From positions 1 through 48,699 of the forward strand of contig JAHBMJ010005756.1 in NCBI GenBank assembly GCA_018398765.1: DNA of 48,699 nt. The letters are read 5' to 3'. Shown here piece by piece: positions 29,901 through 40,528 of the stretch. The notes beneath the pieces are model-generated. The model was not told the origin of the DNA. It did not search any database and worked only from the letters and a program-made list of their open reading frames with translations. Source of the stretch: Chromera velia. Taxonomy: Eukaryota > Sar > Chromeraceae. Both the position numbers and the translations under genes were made by a program. How positions within the stretch are numbered: position 1 is the stretch's first letter; each line of letters starts with the position of its first letter.

Positions 29901-30963
29901 CCTGCGTGAAACTGTTATAACTCAAATTCATAAAAGTCTAAAAGTATAACTTAAAGTCACTCAATTTTTCATTAAAATTTACAACCGATCACAATTGTAT
30001 TCCCTTTCAAAATTTAGATTGTAAACTAGCCTTAATAGTAATAGTTTATAAAGGTCATTACTTTTTTACTAGCTTTTTAAATTAGTGTATTAAGTATTAT
30101 TTTAGGTATTATTTTTAAAAACCTAGCTAAAAACTAACAACTAGGCTACCAATTAACTTGAAGTGGCACAACGTTTAATCCTGCATAATTCCTGCGTATT
30201 TGTATAGTTCTTTCTTTTAGAAACGAATTAAAAATATGTGAGTATCCTAAACATGATATGCTAGATAGAATGCTTGGTATATGTCGCATATCATGCCCCG
30301 TGGTTAGCCAGAGCCTAAGTAGTAGCTCACCGGCTTTAACCGCCTCAAATTCAATGTTTAATCATTTTAAACTTTAATGTAAATTAATGTAAATAAGTGC
30401 ATATCAAAGATCAACTACAATGCCAGTGATGCGGCGGCAATTGATTACGAATTGATGAAGTGTATAATGAAGATGCCAGTGTTGGTGAAGATGTCAGACG
30501 ATCGAAAGTGTACTTTGCGAGTCTTTGCCTGATCGATCCCAATTAAGGTTGATCTGATAAGGCTTTCTTTCTTTATAGGCCGTTTATTCATACTTCGTCT
30601 CCACGTTCATGAACTTGCATGCATCCATCCTTGCTGTGCTAACAAGAAGAGAGGGGACCTTCAAACAGGCACGACCCACTACTTCTGCTTGTACGCTACT
30701 CATTCGATCGATGCCTCCTGGATTGTAAAACTCGCCCGGCCATCATCAGCAAAGAAACAAGGAGCGAACAAAGGAAGGAAACGAACACATTCCCACCCTC
30801 ATGGATCCACTTCCAGTCGTCATGTCATGCTGCGATTGAACTTTGCTTACAGTCACGGGTGGGTTTTGTTTTCATTCGTCCCTTCCTTCCTTCGATCATG
30901 CACCAGCTCCTTCTTTCCCAATGTTTTGTTGTTGGTACATTTTCCTTTGTTTTTCTTTTCCGT

Positions 30964-32404
30964 TCACTCGCACTGTCGCCACTCGAACACCCTGACGCCT
31001 CCCTTGGTGTAGATCCTGTCGGGGGCTCTGTCGGGAGTCGGCATCCTGCAGGACCATAGGCAGGAAGTCAGTCAGGAAGGCAGGAAGGCAGGCAGGCAGG
31101 CAGGCAGGCACATGGAGAGAGAACGATGGGGTCGCTGCAATTCTTCGTTCTGACTGCTTTGGCTTGTTCAGGGTCATATACTGATTGCCAGAGATCTTAC
31201 ACACATTCATGCATTCAAATAGACGGACGGAGAATCTGCGGACGGCCGAACAGAAATACGCATGGACCGACAGAGGTCCAAATGAGGGTCCAGAATATCT
31301 ATCTCAATATCCATCAGAAGAGAAGGTGTGGTACACGGGAATTGATACCATTCCGCTTGGGAAGCATCCTCACTCGGAAGAACAGACAGATTCCTTCTTC
31401 CATTTTCTTTCCGCCTGACAAGTTACCACTCATTCAAGCATGCACTGGCTGGATCTCCATGAAAATCGGAAGATCGATGTCGGCTCTTAACTCACTAACG
31501 CCCATGCACTGACTGACGTCTTGGGGTCACGAAAGGACTCTGCGGTGGTGGTCACCCAGGGTCCGTCTGCATCCCTGTGGTGCATAGGCACGCTCCAGTT
31601 CCCGGGGTTGCAGTCACTGCATGCATGCACCGATCAGGGAGAAAGTTTTCATTAACATGTCGGACTCATGTACAACAATTGCTTTCATGTCTTCACAAGC
31701 GCAGAAGACTCGAGCGCAGGCCATGCCAGTGGAAACCGTACAGTTAGTCTCTCGTGTGCCAGTGGACATTTGGGTAGAGAGGACGAAGCATGCATTGTGC
31801 TGGGGGACGGTGGGTGGAAGTCGCGTCTTTCGGAGGGATGCTGCGTGCATATATACACATGCATGCATTTTGGTCGGAGTCTATCTATTTGAGGTGTATA
31901 GTGAGACACCTTTCATCTCCCTCAAGCGCGGATGTCATGGGGGCAGAGGGTGTACTGCGCAAACAGGAAGTGCATAAGCTAGGCGCACCGTGCTTCTGCA
32001 CACGCGGTGACTCGACTGTCCCAGCGACAGGTCGGATGGACGGATGGACACAAAAGATCGGTCAGTCATTTTTTTGAGTAGTGGCAGAAAGAAAAAGAGA
32101 GTTGACTGACACTTTTCCGGTGAGGTCCTTCTTGCTCTTTGGAGACTTGCAGCCGTGTGCTTCGAGTTCGTACATCCTGTCGGTGCGGTCCTTCTTCTCT
32201 GCCTGGCTCTCCCACCATTCTGCAGAGACAAAAGTATGCGTGCAACATTTACAAATTCATGCACGCGTCAAGTGAATGCACGAATTCTGAGGACAAAAGA
32301 CCAGACGCTCTGTGAGGGAAGGTCGATGGGCACCTACCTCCCATGAGGACACGGTCATGGTAGGTCTTGACGGGTGTGATGGGGCTGCGCTCGTTGGATG
32401 CCAT
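30964..32404 (-). CDS. Small conserved-looking protein, five exons, 146 aa; possible ciliary protein
   Basis: Minus-strand exons are 32404-32338, 32219-32113, 31995-31910, 31616-31518 and 31045-30964. Every junction is GT-AG, phases agree (1, 0, 2, 2), and 147 codons end at TGA. The protein starts MASNERSPITPVKTYHDRVL and continues MGEWWESQAEKKDRTDRMYE. Near the end it has NPGNWSVPMHHRDADGPW and TTTAESFRDPKT, and it finishes GGVRVFEWRQCE. Trp/Tyr/Pro-rich motifs such as KTYHDRVLMGEWWE resemble small microtubule-inner or CFAP-type axonemal proteins. That is pattern impression, not a match. Exon 3 (Cys/Ser-rich) is the least typical part. No signal peptide or membrane segment was seen. Confidence 0.6.
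31076..31111. repeat. (GGCA)n microsatellite, intron 4 of the minus-strand gene
   Basis: AGGAAGGCAGGAAGGCA followed by about five GGCA units, between exons 4 and 5. Confidence 0.93.
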
Positions 32405-32657
32405 GGTTTGTTTCTTTCTTTCTTTGTATACACTTGTTTGTCGAGCGGTTAGCGGCTTGATGTACTGGGAGCACGTGACAGGTTTATGTAAGAGTCTGAG
32501 GAATCAACGGATCGACTGAAATGGCACTTGAGTTTGTCCTCGTCACAGAGTTTCACTGTCCGCTGTGAATTGCTCACCATATGGAAGTTGCGATCAGAAG
32601 AACGGCCATCATTGCAGATGCTGAATGCACACGGATCGATCGATCGATGACATCGCC

Positions 32658-32800
32658 TCGGGGGGCAGCTCAGCTCTGATGAGATCAGCCGAGAGGCCCT
32701 GAGATCGCACGCACTCGCATAACGCATTTTTTCATTTTGGGTCGGTTCTGTGCCCGAGTTCCAAAATGTGCCCCTCAAGCAACTCGCACGGAGCCGCGAT
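32658..32800. repeat. Dispersed repeat, compact copy
   Basis: It shares GGGGGGCAGCTCA, GAGAGGCCCTG and ACTCGCATAACGCATTTTTT with 29366-29480, and the AACTCGCACGGAGCCGC end with 29830-29900. Confidence 0.6.
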
Positions 32801-33570
32801 CGCACATGCCTTAATTACTTTGCGCATGCGTGCCCCTCAAGTAACTCGCACGGAGTTGCACATGCATATACGCGCGGCCCCCGCCCCATGGCAGCACACA
32901 ACTTAGACATGCCCAAGCCCCCGATGGTGTGCATCAATTAATTAGCGGACCCCCCCGAGGCACTCACCCAACTGGTTGGGTGCATCCCGTATATTAATAT
33001 ATATATGCAGCGGGCCCCGGCCCGCGGCCGCGGGCGGGCCGGCCGCGGCGCCGCTGATTAATTGACGCACGCATGCATTCACAGACATCGATCGATCGAC
33101 GCACGCACATGTTCCATACGTGCGTCAGCGAGCTTGGTGCATGCATCATGTTGCATCGACTGCGCATGCTGCCGCTAAATATCATGGATATATAAATGAA
33201 ATATAGCTCTCATTGTATGAAGCATGCAGTTTGATTACGTCAGGTCAGAATCAGTACTGTCAATCCTGCCAGATGGAGTGATATTAGTTATATCCAGTAC
33301 TATTAATATCATATATATGTCCAGCAATGAGCGATTGAGTTTGAAAGACTGTCAGGTGCTCATTCAGACTAACAACTTGATCACTGACTTTGAGCAAACC
33401 AGAGTCTACGAGTGTTGATCGAAGTTTTTTTGAATCGATCAGTACTTTTTCCTTTCAGAACTAACATTCCGGCACCTGACAGGATTTGATCAGTGTTCTA
33501 CATTCTCAAAGTAAAGCTTGTTATATAATTGAAGTCTCTCTTTAGGCAGTCAGAAGAAACTCATTTGGAC

Positions 33571-33997
33571 GTATGCGGGGGGCGAGTGGGATGTTTTTTG
33601 CCCCCCTAAAACGGCGTATTTCCGCAAAAAACTTGTTTTCATAATTGGTAAGGAGTTAGAAACTGAAACTTTGTATAAAAAGACGTTGTAACAATAGAAA
33701 AAGAACTATAGAACAGATTTTTTATATCATTTCTAGAAATATAGGCTATCATATAAATTTTTTGATTTTGAGGCCATTTTTTAACGGTTTTGAATAGTAA
33801 TTGTATGGCAGCCTATGTTTCTAGATATGATATAAAAAATCTGTTCCACAGTTCTTTTTCTATCGTTACAACGTCTTCTTACACAAAGTTTCAGCTTCTA
33901 ACTCCTTACCAATTATGAAAACGAGTTTTTTGCGGAAAAGCGCCGGTCTCCTATGCAGAGGGGGGGGCAAAAAGCACCCCACTCGCCCCTGGCATGC
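33571..33997. mobile_element. Palindromic MITE-like element, family A, copy 2 (opposite orientation)
   Basis: The arms match copy 1 at 12841-13291, sharing TTGGTAAGGAGTTAGAA, AGAACAGATTTTTTATATCA and the GGCATGC terminus. The unique core reads as the reverse complement of copy 1 (TTTTTTAACGGTTTTGAATAG). The GGTCTCCTATGCAGAGG block is on the right here and on the left in copy 1. The element is therefore inserted in reverse orientation. Copy 1 has about 20 extra core bases. Confidence 0.88.
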
Positions 33998-34330
33998 GTT
34001 ATCTGATCTGACAGCCTGATCAAGACGGGAGACAAGCGAGCTCCTTCGCAGGAAGCCCGTCTGTCGATTGCTCTTATCATTAAACACCAATTTCAGCACC
34101 TTTTTCGGACTTCTTGACATTTTTACGCCCACAGCCTCATTTTTTGAATCCGTCTACAACACCGAAACACTCCAGGTGCGTTTCCCAATGCTCAAATGAC
34201 CTTGTTTCCCAGCTCGACTTTGTTCATTCGATCATTTTTCAGCCTTTCCTGCAGTCAGCTGATGTGCTGGTGTCGATTGCTGTGTGTCCTTATTTCGCTG
34301 TCTGCAGTTGACAAAGCGCGCGTAGAGAGA

Positions 34331-35656
34331 ATGACTGAGTGTCTCTTCTTCAAGTTGGAATGCGAAGAGGCGAATGCCGACGAGTGCGTGATGGTGATCG
34401 GTAACCGTCCCGAGCTTGGAATGTGGGAGGCAGTCGGAGGTGTGGTACTGGAGCCTGACATATCATCACACACAGGCGGTCACCCTTTCTGGGCGTCGGC
34501 GCGTGTGGATCTTGATTTGCACGGGGCGACGGATTTGCAGTTTCGTTTTGTGATTGCTTGAATGGATACTCCGATCATCAGTGGATGGGAGCCAGGCCCC
34601 GGCAACGGTTTGCGAGAGATGAGAGTATGTGAGGGTCAGTGCTTTGAAATCTGTGGTTGGTGGGAGAAGGCAGAGTGGATGGATTGCCGTTTGATCACCA
34701 ACTTCTTCACAGATCGTCAGGCACTGCCCGAGGAGTCGGAGGAAGTGGGGCGACAGTAGCAAAGCCATCCATCAGAGATTGAGAGCAGTACCGTCAGTGT
34801 GAGTGTGGGTCAACAGCAGCAGGGAGAAGCCAGAAGACCTCAGGCCGGGGCATTTGACTCGTCTGATTCCTTCAGCACTTTTCCCTTCTGTCTTCACTCA
34901 GGCGTGTCACCAACAGATGTGTCACTTTCGCTGTCAGACAATCCTCCCAATGTCAAAGCCACAGCTCTCCCGAAACAACCGTCTACCGATGTTGCACACA
35001 CAGAAGGTGACCCTCCCTTCCCACTGGGGCCGAATCTATTCGTACAAAGAGACCCTCCCACCGACCTGTACACAGAAAAGAAAGACCGAACCCATCAGAA
35101 TGCGCTGCAATGCAAGGGGAGTTCAGACACGGTCGGTCGGTTTGCGGAGTTTGCTTCTTCCTTTCCTCCCGCCTTGTCTCTGAAGCGCCCTCGTGACTCT
35201 GACAGCTGTGTGCATTTTGACTCCGGCCCTTTCCCGAAAGCGACAGAGGCAGTGAGAGAGAATGACAGAGAGGGGGGAGGCAGAGACGAAGGCATTCACA
35301 TTCTTTCCCCGATTCTCTGTCGCCCTCTTCACACCGAGCGGCAGTTTGTGTCACCAAAGCGAAAAACAGCCGCGACCCTTTTACCAGATTCAGATGATGA
35401 ACTTCAAGGCGACGCAGAGTCTGACAAAGAAGGCGACGGGATTGCTGAGGATGACGGAGAGGAAGAGGATGAAAGCGACGAGGAGGGAGAGGGGGAAGAG
35501 AGTGATGAAGAAGAAGAGGGAGATGATCAGGAGGAGGACGAGGAGGATGAGGAAGAAGAAGAGTCGGAAGAGGAAGATGTTCTTCCATGTCAACTCACCG
35601 TTCGATGGACTGAACACATCCGATATGGCCCAGATGATTTTGAGAACGTGGAAACG
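34331..35656 (+). pseudogene. CBM20 (starch-binding) plus acidic-domain gene with in-frame TGA and TAG
   Basis: One frame from ATG 34331 to a GTGAGT donor at 35657 is interrupted by TGA (34559-34561) and TAG (34757-34759). Before the TGA is a CBM20 first half: FKLECEEANADECVMVIGNR, PELGMWEAVGG, HPFWASARVDL and LQFRFVIA. Directly after it the domain continues GWEPGPGNGLREMRV with normal spacing, so the stop sits inside the fold. Past the TAG come a Ser/Pro-rich linker and a long Asp/Glu run (about 35390-35580), then LTVRWTEHIRYGPDDFENVE. CBM20 modules bind starch or glycogen in amylases, glucan phosphatases and dikinases. No catalytic domain is visible. Later open segments at about 35787-35929 (EPISVRDDVDDTIEFDLLIP) and 36064-36170 (ESVQEVGGFGHFDPTVLEIW) may be further exons. 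It may be a pseudogene, hold sequence errors, or undergo recoding. An upstream extension of the exon to about 34309 is possible. Confidence 0.6.
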
Positions 35657-36221
35657 GTGAGTTCTGGTTGAAGAAGTCAGCCCAACCGCTCCACACACTT
35701 TCTCAGCATCGATGCGTCTGAATGAGAACTCAGTCGAATTAATTCCAGATGGATGACGGGTGCATGCTTGAAGGAAGCACACTTCGTCCATATGGTCTTT
35801 CGGAAAGAGGATGGGGGGAGCCTGCGGGAGCCTATCTCAGTGAGAGACGATGTGGACGACACCATCGAATTTGATCTGCTGATTCCGATCGCAGACACAG
35901 GATCTTGGCTGCAAGGCGCCTCTGCAGCGCAAGTCTCCGTGCGTCTCCCTTTTCATCTTTTCCCCCTCCCTGTTGAAAGAGTCAAGGCTGACTTTTGAAA
36001 GTCCATTGAGAGACATGATCAGCTTTTGCGAGACTGGTCCCTTGTCTGTAGTCATTGCGGCAGCCGAAAGAGAGCGTGCAAGAGGTCGGTGGGTTCGGGC
36101 ACTTCGACCCTACGGTTCTAGAGATATGGAAACAAGCACAGACGCAAGCGCAGACGTCTGCAGTATGCTCTGGCAGGTGCAGTGGCAGCCCATGGCGCCC
36201 ACACAGTCTCCAAATTCCGAT

Positions 36222-36366
36222 TCTCCAGTCTGCGAAAGCACACCCCCGCCCCCCTCTTCGGATTCTCCAGTATGCGTCAGCACACCCCCGCCCCCCTCTT
36301 CGGATTCTCCAGTATGCGTCAGCACACCCCGCCCCCCTCTTCGGATTCTCCAGTATGCGATCCGCC
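36222..36366. repeat. Tandem 42-bp repeat, three units plus partial
   Basis: Units start TCTCCAGT at 36222, 36264, 36306 and 36347, giving lengths 42, 42 and 41. Translated, a unit gives SDSPVCVSTPPPPS. The third unit has lost one C and so shifts frame. Confidence 0.92.
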
Positions 36367-36399
36367 ACTATCCCCTGCCAATCGACATCGTTCTGCCGA

Positions 36400-37617
36400 T
36401 TGATGGAGTCGTTTTGGTTGCTTTCGGAAGGTGCGCATGAATGCATTCGAAGTGAGCACAAAGAGTTGTTCTGTACGAGAGTCAGGACACCCGCGAAGAA
36501 CTTAATTGGGAACCCCTTGGAAGCCCAGAGAGATACTAATAGATTGTGCCACTCTCCTCCACTCTTCCATCTACGCACTCATCTGTTTCTGTCCCTTCGA
36601 GTCAGTCGCCCCTTGCCCCTCGCGGACCTCGGCATACCTCGGCCGGTGAGCTGGTCTCCATGTTTCCCCCCACAGGCTCTTGAAGACAATTCAGGCTCCC
36701 TTCTCGTGGGATCAAGCCGTTGTCAGAGCCGTTGAACATGTCTATTGAAGCGAACACAGAAGCCCGAGCATAGCCTGAGCAGCGGCGGGTCCAACGGCCC
36801 ATCAGTTTGTCCACTCGCGGACCAAAAAGAGAACTTAGAATACCAAACATGGTGGAGAAAGAAGCAGATAGAGAAAGCAGATGGACGAGGAGAGTCAGTC
36901 TTCAGCATTCATGTTTTAACAGAAGGATTCTACCGGAAGAGTTCGCGCGACGAGTTTGCTCATTCTGACGACACTTCGACACAGTGAAAAATCGAAGGTG
37001 GTTGTCGGAATCTCATCAAATCCGCAAGCGAGTCATGTCCGCGCACAATCAATCATCTTGGTGTCGAAAGGGATGTTCTTGCAGTCTCAATGGCTATCGC
37101 CAAAACGCTGAGAGGGGCAGCATGGATGAGCAACATTCAATAGATAAAAAAAACCGTTGTGCAACTTGACATGCATATACCGCGTTCGGCTGAAATTTGC
37201 ACAGCGCACGTACTTGATTCGGATTAATTTCGGACGAAAAAAAATAAGTTTTGAAATGTATGCTGGGGGCCCCCAGCATGCATCTGAAAACTTTTTTTTT
37301 TTTAAAAAATAAAAAAAAATGCGATAGAGAGGCAGACAGAGTCAGAAACTAAAAGTGGATAGATTAGGGTAGATTAGGAAGAAACTGACCTAAGCACGAT
37401 ACCCAATACCGTGCGAACTGACGGCCGGTATGTTGAGACGTGTTATGCATCTACGAACGGGTCTGCTTAGGAGGGAAGTGGCCGCGTTTTCCGGGTCTTT
37501 TGACCGGGACGGCGCAAACTAAAAGAATTTCTGTGGCAATGCGAGAAGACAGAAGAGGGATGGGTAAAAGCGCAAGCAAATGAATCAGAAAAGTTTTAGG
37601 AACTGAGTTTAAAGAAA
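36400..37617. other. Interval without a called gene
   Basis: A frame at 36745-36987 (for example DQKENLEYQTWWRKKQIEKA) has some coding character, but no start context, splice partner or family was recognised. It could be a 3' remnant of the CBM20 gene. Around 37180-37320 there is an inverted motif GGGGGCCCCC and long A/T runs. Confidence 0.45.
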
Positions 37618-37621
37618 GAGT

Positions 37622-38081
37622 TGGTTTGTCCCTCCTGTCCAGCCACCTTATGGTGTCCAGACAGAAAGTAAAGCGAGGACAAGAACCTTAGGGAAACTCT
37701 AGAGAAAGAACGTGAGCAACACTTATTCAGGCAACAGTTTACAGAAGGTTTAGCTCTAGAGTTATCTGGGATTCCAATTAGCTAGGTTCATTCTATCATT
37801 GCACAATCTCTACTTATGCTCCTCTCTGTTCCTCTCTCTCAGAGTCTTAGACTCCCGATCTATGCCAAATAGACATCAGACTCAAACGATGCTATCCGTT
37901 GCTCGAGTGACATGTTACATGCTTGAATACGAAGGTCAAACTCAATTTCAACGACTTTGATCGACGTGCGCGATACGTACGAAGCAAAGCGCGGCAGCGG
38001 AATGTGGCGTGGCACGCTGGCTTACTCAGTCACGGCGCATGCGAAGGCTCAAAGGGCGGCACCATAGGGTAGGACTCCACA
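37622..38081 (-). repeat. 3' LTR, 460 bp
   Basis: It aligns with the LTR at 39874-40184 but contains about 150 extra bases (about 37848-38000, starting TAGACTCCCGATCTATG). Elsewhere the two differ at few positions. Confidence 0.82.
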
Positions 38082-38093
38082 GATCCCCCCCGG
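38082..38093 (-). other. Polypurine tract candidate
   Basis: On the minus strand CCGGGGGGGATC lies immediately before the 3' LTR start TGTGGAGTCC, where second-strand priming occurs in LTR elements. Confidence 0.6.
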
Positions 38094-39853
38094 CCACAAA
38101 CAAGAAAATCGCGTCCTCGCGATAAATGAAAGAACCGTTACGGGTCGAGTATACGCTTCAATGCCCGAAGTTGATCTCATCCAAGTCGCCATAGATATCG
38201 TTAGAGCTTCAAGAACTTCATCTCAATGGCATCCGTGTCCAAAATCTCCGGAGGGCCACGCAAATCACCTCTGTATGTACACTCAGAACGATCTCAAAAC
38301 GCCATGATGTGTGAGGCGTGCTTGCAAGTCCAAGGTTATCCAGAGATAGGCGCCCAATGCAGATACTGGTGGCACCAATAAAAGCACCTCTCCAACGCTT
38401 GTGTATGTCGTTGACCGGAAGACTCGATCGGAGTTGTAGGTCTCTAGCACCAGCTAGTCCAGGAGCACAATACCCATATATATGCGTCCAACTCGGCGTC
38501 AATGAATTGTTAACGGCTGCAAAGGAATGTAGAGAAAAGAAAAGGGTGCAGCTACACACTGCTCTACTCATGGCTTCCTGAAAGCTTATTTGTGTATCGG
38601 CCATCCTCATTCTTACTAAGCTACCATGCCAAGCCAAGTGACTTCAGAATACTCTGTCATGACCTCACTCCTCGAGGTGCATTGCTCTGATTGGCACTAA
38701 AATGTTCGATCGTTTGCTTTATGAGCAGCCATCACTAGCTTTAAATCCTTCCACCTTCTTACTGTCAGTCAAGAGGAATGGTGCAACCGGGGTTTACTAA
38801 CCCATCACAGGGGAACCTGGCCATGCAGCAGCAGTCACACACTTGACTTTTCGTACTTCAGGCCTGCCGTTCCGTCAGGGGCATCAAATACATCCAATGC
38901 CTCCTGGCTCAACATCAAGATCGAAAGTGCAAGTCTTCTCGGCTTCCGACAGCGTGTCACTTTGCAGCGGAAAGAACTTTCTTAGCTCTGCTCTTTTGGA
39001 GCGAAGTTCTGACGACTTCATGTGTGTGTGTACACAATAGATGGAGTGGTTGTAAGGCCATGGCACACTTAGCCTCCTGTTAAGCGCCCATACCTTTCGC
39101 ATCATTTCAACGCAAAAGGATTATCGCACAAAGATGCCAACCACCATGAATAAGCGCACACACCAACTGCCAGAGTCGGACAGTCAGTCATGTGCAGACA
39201 CGGACACAGCAAACAGCAGAGTCACAGCCGGACACAAGCCAGTCCCATTCGATCAAATATAGAACCAGTCACACACTCGCAGAAGAGCAAGTAAAAGAAG
39301 CAATCTACTGGCCGTTTTAATTACGATATACTCGTAGATTGATTGAGGTTTTTGTTATGCATGCCGCGTCCCCGTGTATAAGGGGCGGATCTAACCTAGT
39401 CTGTCAAAAGGTTCCAGTTCGTCCCATCTGTTCTGAATCTAGGAACACTGCTCATTAATCACTTTTACTGCGGCTTATTTCTCAAGCGGCGGTAGAGTAG
39501 AACTTGGAGAACAACGAAAAGAGGGGAGAGGCAGGGCAAAAACTTTCTAACTCGTAGATGGCATTCTCAATGAAATCAGGCTCCTCGAAGTCCCGAGCAA
39601 CACCAAGCAACGTCTCCACCACTGGCTTTGGCGACCTCCAACGATCTTTGGGCTCTCCACCCAAGGACAAAGGCAAAGTCCAGGATCGGACTCGAAGGGG
39701 ATATCCAAAAGAGGGCTCCAGGCAGCTTGGGACGCAAGGGGACGCTGAATTCCCCTACTCACGGTCTTTGCCTGACCGTGCCCGTATCGTTATAATCAGC
39801 TTTCAACTGTTGCGTAAAAGGAAGATCTGATCTCTATCACAGAAGGAAAACGA

Positions 39854-39873
39854 GAGCTGAGCGTTTACCACAA
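39854..39873 (-). other. Primer binding site candidate
   Basis: On the minus strand TTGTGGTAAACGCTCAGCTC follows the 5' LTR directly. The TGG start is as expected for pairing with the CCA end of a tRNA. The tRNA was not identified. Confidence 0.45.
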
Positions 39874-40184
39874 TGGTTTATCCCTCCTGTCCGGCCACCT
39901 TATGGTGTCCAGACAGAAGGTAAAGCGAGGACAAGAACCTTAGGGAAACTCTAGAGAAAGAACGTGAGCAACACTTATTTAGGCAACAGTTTACAGAAGG
40001 TTTAGCTCTAGAGCTATCTGGGATTCCAATCAGCTAGGTTCATTCTATCATTGCACAATCTCTACTTATGCTCCTCTCTGTTCCTCTCTCTCAGAGTCTG
40101 CGGAATGTGGCGTGGCACGCTGGCTCATTCAGTCACGGCGCATGCGAAGGCTCAAAGGGTGGCGCCATAGGGTAGGACTCCACA
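39874..40184 (-). repeat. 5' LTR, 311 bp
   Basis: On the plus strand it runs from TGGTTTATCCCTCCTGTCC to TAGGACTCCACA, matching both ends of the 460-bp copy. GAGT follows at 40185. Confidence 0.82.
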
Positions 40185-40363
40185 GAGTTTTCATGGGGTG
40201 TTTAAAGCAGGAGTTCTTTGAAGGGATGGAAGACGTGCGGGATGCACCTCTGCACAATTAAAGTCTTTCTGATTAAAAGGATAGCCTTTTTTCAATGAAA
40301 GAACTGAAGGGTTTCGAAGGTTCTGCCCTGCATCCCCTTTGTCTCTTTTCTCTCTCTTTTGAT

Positions 40364-40528
40364 TGTCCAACCTGTTGTGAGGCCGCGATTGATCAGCTGT
40401 ATCAGGGTGATCGAAGTCACGCCTATTTTCGTCGCTGGTAGTCGTAAGATGGAACAAATCGACAAACTAGGTTAGATCCGCCTCTTATATATGGGGACGC
40501 GGCATGTATGAAAAAACCTTCAATCATC
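40364..40528. repeat. Dispersed 165-bp repeat, copy 2
   Basis: It is nearly identical to 29193-29357, sharing CTGTATCAGGGTGATCGAAG and CGTCGCTGGTAGTCGTA. An inverted, diverged match to its second half lies within the LTR element at about 39340-39440. Confidence 0.85.

Larger units (their letters stand above)
28840..30963. other. AT-rich repeat-bearing interval, no gene called
   Basis: It contains a 165-bp dispersed repeat (29193-29357) and a sequence related to 32658-32800 split between about 29366-29480 and 29830-29900. It also has an ATG trinucleotide run at 29510-29530 and long AT-rich DNA (29680-30420). No reading frame with coding character was seen. A Lys/Ser-rich frame at 30689-31012 overlaps the 3' end of the minus-strand gene and is not supported. 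Confidence 0.6.
32405..34330. other. Intergenic repeats and GC-rich islands
   Basis: No gene was called. It holds a dispersed repeat at 32658-32800, a partly repeated CCCCTCAAG-AACTCGCACGGAG motif (32770 and 32833) and a very GC-rich palindromic patch (33010-33050, GGCCCGCGGCCGCGGGC). Many GATC/GCATGC palindromes and the second copy of element A are also present. The 5' flank of the CBM20 gene lies at about 34000-34330. Confidence 0.55.
37622..40184 (-). mobile_element. Short LTR retroelement, probably non-autonomous, reading on the minus strand
   Basis: Related terminal repeats lie at 39874-40184 (5' LTR for this strand) and 37622-38081 (3' LTR). Each reads TGTGGAGTCC...AAACCA, the canonical TG...CA form. 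GAGT is directly repeated at 37618-37621 and 40185-40188 as a target duplication. A primer-site candidate and a purine tract sit next to the LTRs. The internal region is only about 1.8 kb, with no intact gag or pol. The longest frames (38218-38637 and 39482-39762 minus) show no protease, integrase or RT motif that I can defend. Unequal LTR lengths (311 and 460 bp) come from an internal difference of about 150 bp. Confidence 0.78.

Noticed and set aside
38218-38637. Possible retroelement RNase H (IYGYCAPGLAGARDL) on the minus strand of the LTR element
   Set aside because: A faint similarity to the RNase H start of copia-type elements, but no catalytic acidic residues in order and no supporting RT. 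Not claimed.
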